Source of the DNA: Methanosarcinales archaeon
GTDB lineage: Archaea > Halobacteriota > Methanosarcinia > Methanosarcinales > Methanogasteraceae
DNA length: 20,468 nt
Reading direction: 5' to 3'
NCBI GenBank assembly: GCA_030606635.1
Contig: JAUWGA010000005.1
Span: 1-20,468 of the forward strand
Within the stretch, counting starts at the first letter, position 1, and the number at the start of each line of letters is the position of its first letter. This document shows, one piece after another, positions 1-6,645 of this stretch. Under the pieces are notes generated by a model. It was not told the DNA's origin. It saw only the letters and a program-made list of their open reading frames with translations, and made no database searches. The position numbers were made by a program, and so were the translations under genes.

Positions 1-576
1 TTTCTTGGAATCGAGAACGCTCTCCCGCGAAACATCGAGTTGTTCGGCAAGACCGGGATGGCATCGGACTCGGAGAAAGCTGTCAGGTATCTCCAAGAAC
101 ACAAGATCATCGTATCAGGCGGGATCATCAGCGGGAATCCGGACGATACGAAAGAGGATATACTTCGAAACTTCGAACTTGCAAAGAAACTGAAACTCGA
201 CGTCCCGATCTTCTACATCATGACTCCGTACCCGAAAACGGTACTTCGCGAGGAGTTAATCGAGATGGGGCTCGTTACAAATACCGATGACGTCACAAAA
301 TACGACGGGATCTATGCGAATGTGAAGACAAGGCATCTGAGCACGGACGAACTCCAGTACATCATCTGGAAGATGAATATCGATTATTATGATCTGGGCT
401 GGTATCTCTCAAATAACATCATACGAAGGTATCCGAAGTGGTATCTGAAGCGCACGCTTGAACTGATACCGAAGTACACAAAGAGGCGGCTGCAACTTCT
501 TCTCGGGCGCAAGACAGAGCGGGACTTCTACGAAGAGGATATGAAGTCAGGGGAGCTCTGCAAGGGTGGGGTGTGA
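1..576 (+). CDS. Radical SAM protein, C-terminal part (5' truncated)
   Basis: The reading frame is open from the first base, so the gene begins outside the window; 191 residues are visible. The fragment starts with LGIENALPRNIELFGK, like the LGIESG...GK segment on a late strand of the radical SAM barrel. It continues with GGIISGNPDDTKED (about residues 40-53 of the fragment), the usual G-x-I-x-G-x-P-x-E-T segment, and TPYPKT (75-80), which matches the TPxPGT motif common in B12-binding radical SAM enzymes. The tail is basic and rich in Tyr and Trp, ending after a Cys-containing stretch. The iron-sulfur cysteines and any B12 domain would lie upstream and are not visible, so the substrate cannot be named. 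An internal TTG at 40 is not a credible start because conserved sequence precedes it. No gene follows on this strand before the AT-rich island. Confidence 0.8.
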   Translation, partial: FLGIENALPRNIELFGKTGMASDSEKAVRYLQEHKIIVSGGIISGNPDDTKEDILRNFELAKKLKLDVPIFYIMTPYPKTVLREELIEMGLVTNTDDVTKYDGIYANVKTRHLSTDELQYIIWKMNIDYYDLGWYLSNNIIRRYPKWYLKRTLELIPKYTKRRLQLLLGRKTERDFYEEDMKSGELCKGGV

Positions 577-687
577 CTTCGTTGCGGCTCTTTATAGGGC
601 GGGCAATTCACCCGATGCTCTGGTTCTGACTCGTCTGTTAACTCCTCGCGAATTGTACGGCATCGAGGTTGCTGCTCGGTTAAGGAC
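577..687. other. Short convergent intergenic region
   Basis: This separates the radical SAM gene (+) from the AT-rich hypothetical gene (-). I see no RNA gene, strong hairpin or T-rich terminator in it. Base composition changes sharply to AT-rich at about 685, where the next gene ends. Confidence 0.5.
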
Positions 688-1551
688 TTAAATTCCTCTA
701 AATGGCTCGATTTCATTATTGATAAAGTTATACTCTTTACGATATTCTTCCCTTATTTTTGATAATTTTTTCAAAAGTTTCCCATCCAACTCTTTTAGTT
801 TGATTAACTTTTCACTAATTTGGTTACTTATTTCAATAACACGAGGTGTATCTCTAAATTTCAATAATTCATCTTGATTTTCCTCCCAAAAATCAATATT
901 CGGTTCGATAGAACCCGGAATGTGCCGTATCGTATATTCAAGATTGATTATATATTCGCCGTAAAATCCAAAAGCATTTGCAATAGGTTCTCCTTTTAAC
1001 CTATATGTATCTGATTTTCCTTTGTTAAATTCCTTTATCAGTTCATCCAATCGCTCTTCAAGTTCTGGGATTTTAATTTCTTTTTCAATTTCTTCGTAAA
1101 AGCGATTCAATTCATCAATTAAAAAATCATGAGAAGAAAACATACTATTTAAATTAGGGAATTTACCAAGGATATCCGTTAATGCCCCACTACTTGTTCC
1201 AGCAAATAAATGACTTACAGACCCATATCGCTTATTATAGAATAATCTTCTAAGTCCAGAATCAAAGCCACAACTTCCTGAGGTATAGCGGTGCCAAAAA
1301 ATCTTTTTGTTTTGAATCGCATCAATTTCGGATTTAATATGCTCTATTGCGGGAGTTAGAACCTCTTGCACTTCTTCTAAAACTTTAGTTCTTTCTCTGT
1401 CTTTAATCGTTAATCTTGTCTGTTTTCTTATTTCATGGACATACCATCCAGTTATTAAAACCAATGCTGCTACAAGGACAATATTACTTATTGTATTAAT
1501 TGCATCCCAATTCAATTGTCCGTTATTATAAAAAATTTCTGTAGAATTCAT
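688..1551 (-). CDS. Membrane-anchored hypothetical protein in an AT-rich island
   Basis: I do not recognise this 287-residue protein. It has a short N-terminal segment, then one hydrophobic helix (about residues 21-39, ISNIVLVAALVLITGWYVH) followed by basic residues (RKQTR), which predicts a single anchor with the C-terminal part in the cytoplasm. The rest is hydrophilic, largely helical and charged, with likely coiled-coil stretches around 45-70, 140-175 and 240-280. One small Cys/Tyr-rich patch lies near 90-100. There is no enzyme motif. The gene is far richer in A+T than all its neighbours and uses AT-ending codons, which suggests recent acquisition. It stands alone, facing the radical SAM gene and downstream of alaS on the same strand. 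The ATG at 1551 follows an AT-rich promoter-like stretch and no Shine-Dalgarno sequence. A defence or phage-derived role is possible but nothing in the sequence shows it. Confidence 0.75.
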   Translation of the reverse strand: MNSTEIFYNNGQLNWDAINTISNIVLVAALVLITGWYVHEIRKQTRLTIKDRERTKVLEEVQEVLTPAIEHIKSEIDAIQNKKIFWHRYTSGSCGFDSGLRRLFYNKRYGSVSHLFAGTSSGALTDILGKFPNLNSMFSSHDFLIDELNRFYEEIEKEIKIPELEERLDELIKEFNKGKSDTYRLKGEPIANAFGFYGEYIINLEYTIRHIPGSIEPNIDFWEENQDELLKFRDTPRVIEISNQISEKLIKLKELDGKLLKKLSKIREEYRKEYNFINNEIEPFRGI

Positions 1552-1571
1552 AAGAATCTTTTTTAATTCTG

Positions 1572-1579
1572 TTAAAAAT
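1572..1579 (-). promoter_or_regulatory. Possible TATA box for the AT-rich hypothetical gene
   Basis: On the minus strand this reads ATTTTTAA, 21-28 bases before the ATG at 1551, a spacing that would give a nearly leaderless transcript. The surrounding DNA is AT-rich, so chance occurrence is likely and confidence is low. Confidence 0.3.
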
Positions 1580-1744
1580 GATTTTCCTAAATTTCAGTCA
1601 CTTATCTGAGCACTGCAGTCACCAAACCCCGCACTTAACCCTTCGTTCCATATACAACAAATCAGAACTCATCTTACATAAACCCCGGTGGACCGGACTG
1701 CCCACACCACAAGCCGGACCCCCCCCATCGCTCTTCCGACCCGC

Positions 1745-4522
1745 TTACCCCTCGCCGCGCTCCATGATCGAGTCAACCCTCGCATCAAACGCTTCCTGAA
1801 GCTTACCTGCATCGGGACCGCCGCCCTGTGCAAGATCCGGCTTTCCGCCGCCGCTGCCGCCGAGCTCTTTGCAGATCTCACGCACGATCGCGCCTGCATC
1901 AAATCCGCTAGCTCGCGCATCGCTGCCAACCGAGACCACGACCTTCCCGCCATCATGAGTGCTGCCAACGAATGCGATCATATCCGGAATATCGCGCATC
2001 GCTCCAGCGATCTTGATCAGTTCCTGCATATCGGCATCCGCGCTGATGTACGATGCAATCCTGACGTCACCTGCCGATCTGGCGCTCGCAACCATGTTAC
2101 CTGCGAGTGCGGAGGCAAGCTCCTCCTTTAGACGAGTGTTCTGCTTTGAAAGCTCCTTCCACTCGGTAAAGAACCTGTCAGCCGTATCAGGGAGTTTTTC
2201 AGGAGGCACCCTGAGAACGGAACACGCCGAGTTCAGGATATTATCCCGCGTCTGGGACGCAAGTACTGCTGCTGCTCCGGCGGCGAACTCGATCCGCTCG
2301 ACCCCGTCCTGTATCCGCTCGGTGTGCAGCAGCTTGATCTGCCCGATCATGCCGGTGTACCGGAGATGCGTCCCGGCACACGCCTCTACGTCACCGCCGA
2401 CCCGAACGACCCTGATATCGCTTCCCGGCGGGACGCCGCCCTGATACAGGGCAAAGCCATGCTCCTTTTCGGCGCCTATCCGGTCCATCCACTCGGTATA
2501 GACGCGCTGGTTCTTCACAACCTCTTCGTTTGCGAGCCGCTCGATCTCATAGAACTCCTCATCTGTGATCCGTTTGAAATGTGTTATATCAAGACGCGCC
2601 TTCGTCTCTGACTTCTGTGCCCCGGTCTGCCACACATGATCCCCGAGAACTGCCTTTGCGCAGTGGTTCACGATGTGCGTGGCTGTGTGGTGCTGGGTAT
2701 GTGCGAACCTGCGATTCAAATCGATTGTACAATTGACGATATCGCCTTTCTTTACCATATGCGTCAGGTCTTCTTCCGGTTCGTCAACCTCGTGCAGGAT
2801 AATCCCGTTCGCAGACTGTACATCGACCACACGCAGAACGATGTCTGGCGCTGCGATCGTTCCATGGTCTGCGGGCTGTCCCCCGCCTTCCGGATAAAAT
2901 AACGTCTGGTCAAGGACGACATGGTTATCGAAGACGTCGAGCACCACCGCCTCGAATGTCGCATGGGACGGTTCATCATAGAATAAGCGTAACGTTTTCG
3001 GAATGAATTTTAGCCGGTCTGCATACTTGGCATAAGGCGTTTCTGCGACCTCTGCCGGTGCGGCGGCATGAGTGCTTGCAACCATCGAATAGAAGCTATC
3101 CGGAAGATCGATGCCGATCTTCTCGCTGTCCGCCACTTCCTTCGTGACCTCTGGCGGGATGCCGTACGTGTCGTACCACTCAATGAGCTGCGATGTCGGG
3201 ATCGTTCCTGCATCGCCAAACTTCTTGACCGAACGCGCAAGAAGCCGCCTACCCTTCGAGATAACCTGGCGGTATTTCTCCTCTTCAAGATCAAGGATCT
3301 CTCTCGCCGTATCCCGCCGACGCAGGTACGCGGGATCGCCAATCGATGATAACTGCATCTCAACCAGATCCGCGATCGGGACATCGAGTTTAAGTGCGTC
3401 CATCTGCCGAAGCATCCTTCTGATGACCAGTCTCGCGAGATAGCCCGCCTTCGCATTCGACGGGACGATCCCGTCGCCGAGCATGAATGCAAGGCACCTT
3501 GAGTGATCCACGATGGCGTACACCTTCTCAACCGGCTCTATGATCGCTTTCAACCGTTCCACATCGATCCCGATCGCTTTTGCGACCGTTTTCCGAAGAT
3601 TCTCGAGATCTGTTGTCAGGTCGAGATCGAATAACCCTGATAGCCGTGCATTCTGCGCAAGCACCTTCGCATACTCATGATCCTGCAGCGAGTGCTCGAT
3701 CCCGGCATGTTCCATCACTTTGTTCACGGTTTCCGGAAATATCGCATCATATATCGTTGGAGATCCTTTCGATGCCCACACGAGCCGTTCAAGTCCGTAG
3801 CCAGTGTCAACGATGTAATTATCCATTTTAGCGTACTGCTTTCCCTTGATATCGATCTCGCCATCGCTGCTCTCGCACATATCCATGAATACGAGGGTTG
3901 CGATTTCGAGACCACCGACGAGCACCTCGAGGCAGGGACCTGCGTTCCCGCCGCCAGCCCACGGCTCTTCTTTGTATGTGATGTCCCTGACGATCCCGAG
4001 ATCGGATAGCAGGCGGTCGCAGTACTCCACAGTCTCGTCCTTCCAGTATATCTCCTGCTCAGGACCATTGAAGGCATGATGCGCCATCATCTCAAAATTC
4101 GTGAGATGCCTGCCGCTCCTGCCAACCGAATCCAGGTCATCGAGCCGTATGCACGGCTGGGAGATGCAGAGCGGGTTTGCTGGCGGAGGCACGATCCCTG
4201 ACGTGACAAACGGCTGGAAATCAGCGATTGATGCGATGGTCAGGTAGATGTCATCACGCCACCGTGCGATCACCGGATACCTGTCGATTCGTGTATGGTC
4301 ATTCGCCTCAAAAAATGAAAGAAACGCCTCACGCATCCCTGCAAGATCGTATTCCTTTGAGAATGCTGGGCTGCCTATAAATGTGTACTCGTCGCATGGT
4401 GCATCGCCGCAGGTTTCCTTTTCCTCGTTTCGTGTCCAGAAATATCCGCCGCATTTCGGGCACTGTTTGCGTATGAATCCACCATCTTTGAAGTATGAAA
4501 GTTGATATTCCTGCTCGAACAT
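1745..4522 (-). CDS. alaS: Alanine--tRNA ligase, archaeal type
   Basis: AlaRS charges tRNA-Ala in the cytoplasm and hydrolyses mischarged Ser/Gly-tRNA-Ala. The 925-residue length is normal for archaeal AlaRS. It has the archaeal N-terminal metal-binding extension (C21-P-K-C24 and C38-x4-C43), the class II catalytic core with the GGGNAGPCLEVLVGGLE segment, and the editing domain with HTQHHTATHIV near residue 610. The second editing zinc motif, CAGTH, lies near 715. The C-terminal domain ends in the glycine-rich GGSGGGKPDLAQGGG segment typical of the family. The ATG at 4522 starts MFEQEYQLSYF, as expected for archaeal homologues. No Shine-Dalgarno sequence precedes it and a TATA-like box lies about 30 bases upstream, so the mRNA is probably leaderless. 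It is transcribed alone, divergent from mmp10. No key residue appears to be missing. Confidence 0.97.
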   Translation of the reverse strand: MFEQEYQLSYFKDGGFIRKQCPKCGGYFWTRNEEKETCGDAPCDEYTFIGSPAFSKEYDLAGMREAFLSFFEANDHTRIDRYPVIARWRDDIYLTIASIADFQPFVTSGIVPPPANPLCISQPCIRLDDLDSVGRSGRHLTNFEMMAHHAFNGPEQEIYWKDETVEYCDRLLSDLGIVRDITYKEEPWAGGGNAGPCLEVLVGGLEIATLVFMDMCESSDGEIDIKGKQYAKMDNYIVDTGYGLERLVWASKGSPTIYDAIFPETVNKVMEHAGIEHSLQDHEYAKVLAQNARLSGLFDLDLTTDLENLRKTVAKAIGIDVERLKAIIEPVEKVYAIVDHSRCLAFMLGDGIVPSNAKAGYLARLVIRRMLRQMDALKLDVPIADLVEMQLSSIGDPAYLRRRDTAREILDLEEEKYRQVISKGRRLLARSVKKFGDAGTIPTSQLIEWYDTYGIPPEVTKEVADSEKIGIDLPDSFYSMVASTHAAAPAEVAETPYAKYADRLKFIPKTLRLFYDEPSHATFEAVVLDVFDNHVVLDQTLFYPEGGGQPADHGTIAAPDIVLRVVDVQSANGIILHEVDEPEEDLTHMVKKGDIVNCTIDLNRRFAHTQHHTATHIVNHCAKAVLGDHVWQTGAQKSETKARLDITHFKRITDEEFYEIERLANEEVVKNQRVYTEWMDRIGAEKEHGFALYQGGVPPGSDIRVVRVGGDVEACAGTHLRYTGMIGQIKLLHTERIQDGVERIEFAAGAAAVLASQTRDNILNSACSVLRVPPEKLPDTADRFFTEWKELSKQNTRLKEELASALAGNMVASARSAGDVRIASYISADADMQELIKIAGAMRDIPDMIAFVGSTHDGGKVVVSVGSDARASGFDAGAIVREICKELGGSGGGKPDLAQGGGPDAGKLQEAFDARVDSIMERGEG

Positions 4523-4547
4523 GGTCTTTTATGAATCTATGTTCTAG

Positions 4548-4555
4548 TTTTAAAT
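4548..4555 (-). promoter_or_regulatory. TATA box of alaS
   Basis: On the minus strand this reads ATTTAAAA, 26-33 bases before the alaS ATG. With no Shine-Dalgarno sequence in between, the spacing fits a leaderless archaeal transcript. Confidence 0.5.
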
Positions 4556-4609
4556 GTATTGCTTCCATGTTTTAAACTGCTGGTGCCGATGCGGTCGAAG
4601 TTTACCGTG

Positions 4610-4634
4610 CTTTCATGAAAGACTTTCATGAAAA
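4610..4634. repeat. Two adjacent copies of the palindrome CTTTCATGAAAG
   Basis: A perfect 12-base palindrome, CTTTCATGAAAG, lies at 4610-4621. A second copy, CTTTCATGAAAA with a 10-base palindromic core, lies at 4623-4634. The copies are 13 bases apart centre to centre, close to but longer than one helical turn. Paired palindromes upstream of two divergent promoters look like sites for a dimeric regulator; there is no direct evidence for a protein. Confidence 0.45.
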
Positions 4635-4644
4635 GAGAACCTAC

Positions 4645-4832
4645 GACTCAAGAACGCTTTCGCGAGATATCAGCGTTCCCGCAGTATCAGGACGATCAAC
4701 CGCTTGAACTGGTCCAGTTTCATGCACACCCTCCTCCGACCCGTCCCGACCGCTTCACCATGCGTGCTCGCAGTCAGGGCGAGTCGTTACGCGGTTGAGC
4801 AGTTCGGCAAGCCCGGTATGGGCGCGGAATAG
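4645..4832 (+). pseudogene. Possible decayed radical SAM gene fragment
   Basis: Two blocks match the radical SAM gene at the window start, in the same order and strand. Bases 4645-4668 match 8-31 at 18 of 24 positions, and 4803-4821 match 43-61 at 17 of 19. The second block translates as VEQFGKPGMGAE and then a TAG stop at 4830-4832, against IELFGKTGMASD in the intact gene. About 125 unrelated bases separate the blocks, where the intact gene has only a few. This looks like the broken remains of a paralogue, disrupted by an insertion and a stop. The similarity is short, so shared ancestry is likely but not certain. Confidence 0.4.
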
Positions 4833-4873
4833 CGATCACGATCATTAAGTACTTTGTCCGCATAGTGGCAAGG

Positions 4874-4880
4874 TAATATA
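4874..4880 (+). promoter_or_regulatory. TATA box of mmp10
   Basis: TAATATA is centred 24 bases before the ATG at 4901. No clear Shine-Dalgarno sequence lies between, so transcription may begin at or very near the start codon. Confidence 0.45.
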
Positions 4881-4900
4881 CAGGCAACGAATGTGATTAA

Positions 4901-6145
4901 ATGATGGAGATACTCGCTGACATCGGAGGAAGACCCGGGCTCGACTGCATGGGCTTCTGCAGGTACTGCTACTTCAAGGGAGTCGGAGAGATCGAGCCGT
5001 TTGGCTGTAAAAACTGCTTTCCATTCCAGAAAGGATGCGAATACTGCACAAATGCCGTGAGAGAAGCATACGCGGGGTTTAAGCCGTTCCAACTCGTTAT
5101 AAACGAAGTGAACCGTTCGATGCAGTTTGCGGAGCAGGAAGTCGACAGAATCACGATCAGCGGCGGCGGCGACCTCAGTTGCTACCCTGACCTCCATGAA
5201 CTGGTCGATGCGCTCTCTTTCCACGGTGTTCCTATCAATCTCGGATACACAAGCGGAAAAGGATTCGATCAGCCAGACGAAGCGGATTATTTCATAGATC
5301 GGGGCGTCGATGAGGTATCATTTACTGTTTTCTCAACTGATCCAGCGCTTCGAAAGAAATACATGGGGGATAAGAACCCTGAAGCATCGCTTTCTGTACT
5401 GCGTCGGTTTGCCGAATGCTGCACAGTCTATGCAGCGATCGTTCTCATTTCCGGGGTAAATGACGGGGACGAACTTGAAAAGACGCTCTCCGATCTCGAG
5501 GAGATGGGTGTTACCGGTGTTCTTTTGATGAGGTTTGCAAACGCCACGCATCAGGGTTTGATTCTTGGAAATGCGCCGATCATGGACGTGCCGACGCACA
5601 CAGTCGTTGAGTTCCTATCGATCGTGCGTAGGGCAGCAGACGACCACTCGTTCAGGGTCACGGGAACGCCGCTTGAGGATCCGCTCATTGGGTCGCCGTT
5701 TGCGGTTCGGAACGATATGGATGCACTCTCACAACTACCAGTGATCACAAAGGAGGCGACCGTTCTTACGAGCCGCGTCGCAAAGCCGCGCCTTGAGAAA
5801 GTCTTGCAGTTTAAGAACGATTATGTGAACGTGGTCGATGTCAACAAGGACATCGGCTGCCTGATAACGATCGATGACATCAAGGCACTTGACCTGAGCA
5901 CGGTCAAGGAGACGGTATTCATACCGGGCAGGGCGTTCGTGCACGATACCGAACTTAAGGAAGTGCTCTCCCGCGATGGCGTGGACCGACTTATACGCCG
6001 GGGTCCGGATCGGCTGACTGTTGACGGCGAGATGAGCATCAGCATGACGAAAGAAGAGGTTATACAGTTCGAGATCTCTGCATTCAGCGAGTTGATCGAT
6101 CACATCAATGCGATCGGACTTCCGCCGGAACAACCAAAAACATAA
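4901..6145 (+). CDS. mmp10: McrA arginine C-methyltransferase (methanogenesis marker 10)
   Basis: Mmp10 is the cobalamin-dependent radical SAM enzyme that makes 5-C-(S)-methylarginine in the alpha subunit of methyl-coenzyme M reductase, near its nickel-F430 active site. The 414-residue protein opens with IGGRPGLDCMGFCRYCYFKGV, whose C16-x3-C20-x2-C23 is the family's 4Fe-4S site. It is followed by the second cysteine group C36-x2-C39-x6-C46-x2-C49, which binds a mononuclear iron in the characterised enzyme. The radical SAM glycine motif ITISGGGD follows near 85. The C-terminal third (about 280-400) corresponds to the domain that helps hold cobalamin. There are two adjacent ATGs (4901, 4904); the first is used here. 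The small gene at 6186 follows in the same direction. The gene implies that this genome encodes MCR, which is not in the window. Confidence 0.95.
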   Translation: MMEILADIGGRPGLDCMGFCRYCYFKGVGEIEPFGCKNCFPFQKGCEYCTNAVREAYAGFKPFQLVINEVNRSMQFAEQEVDRITISGGGDLSCYPDLHELVDALSFHGVPINLGYTSGKGFDQPDEADYFIDRGVDEVSFTVFSTDPALRKKYMGDKNPEASLSVLRRFAECCTVYAAIVLISGVNDGDELEKTLSDLEEMGVTGVLLMRFANATHQGLILGNAPIMDVPTHTVVEFLSIVRRAADDHSFRVTGTPLEDPLIGSPFAVRNDMDALSQLPVITKEATVLTSRVAKPRLEKVLQFKNDYVNVVDVNKDIGCLITIDDIKALDLSTVKETVFIPGRAFVHDTELKEVLSRDGVDRLIRRGPDRLTVDGEMSISMTKEEVIQFEISAFSELIDHINAIGLPPEQPKT

Positions 6146-6185
6146 TAACCAGTCCGGGTGATGTGGTCATAGAAGGTGACGCATA

Positions 6186-6416
6186 ATGAAAAGTTATCTC
6201 GTTGTATGGTTTAACAGTGAGGGCGGCAAGCCCTCCGAAGTGAACAAGCGGCTAACCGCCATGGGATTCCGAGCGATGCAGGGCGCACATGACTATGTCT
6301 ATGACTGGGGCGCAAATGCCGGCATCGATGACATTCTACAGATCGGGGATCGAGTCCAGTTGACGCTGAAAGGTCTCGATGTCACGTACAAGATAGAGAC
6401 GGTCGGCGGCAGGTAA
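6186..6416 (+). CDS. Small conserved-looking protein downstream of mmp10
   Basis: This 76-residue protein begins MKSYLVVWFNSEGGKPSEV and has no cysteine, signal peptide or membrane segment. It looks like a compact alpha/beta fold: a hydrophobic first strand, a helix (PSEVNKRLTAMGF), an aromatic middle (HDYVYDWG), then an acidic loop and two C-terminal strands (RVQLTLKGL, DVTYKIETV). I do not recognise a named family. A good ribosome binding site (AAGGTGA, 6173-6179) sits 6 bases before the ATG. It begins 40 bases after mmp10 with no terminator between, so the two are probably co-transcribed. A role in MCR maturation or in assisting Mmp10 is an inference from position only. Confidence 0.8.
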   Translation: MKSYLVVWFNSEGGKPSEVNKRLTAMGFRAMQGAHDYVYDWGANAGIDDILQIGDRVQLTLKGLDVTYKIETVGGR

Positions 6417-6645
6417 GGGCGGGGGCAGACGTGCCGACGATCGTTCTTGCTTCTGGTGTCCCATAGACGGTTCTGGTTAGCGTCAAGTTTCTGTTTTGGT
6501 TTTGAGGAGTGGTCAATCACAGTCTTTTCGGAAACACTTACATTCTGCAAATTCGATTGGAGGGGCTGCAAAAGTCAGCGAATATCCGTGCTCAGCCCCC
6601 CACTCATCTCACATCTGTCCCCGGATAATCGGGCTTTTGGGTAGA
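6417..6645. other. Convergent intergenic region after the mmp10 operon
   Basis: A T-rich stretch at about 6487-6507 could end plus-strand transcription. A 7-base stem (GGGGCTG 6562-6568, CAGCCCC 6593-6599) with a 24-base loop lies further on and could act from either side. I see no gene or tRNA. Confidence 0.4.

Larger units (their letters stand above)
4523..4900. other. Divergent alaS/mmp10 intergenic region (378 bases)
   Basis: This region holds the alaS promoter (about 4548-4555), two close copies of a palindrome (4610-4634), two blocks resembling the start of the window (4645-4668 and 4794-4832) and the mmp10 TATA box (4874-4880). I see no intact gene, tRNA or conserved small RNA in it. 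Confidence 0.6.

Noticed and set aside
1688..3831. Several plus-strand open frames of 80-160 codons opposite alaS
   Set aside because: They overlap a certain gene, have no ribosome binding site or promoter, and translate into low-complexity Ser/Arg/Cys-rich sequence typical of antisense frames in such DNA.
4787..5224. Minus-strand open frame opposite the start of mmp10
   Set aside because: It overlaps the cysteine motifs of mmp10 in antisense and has no start signals.
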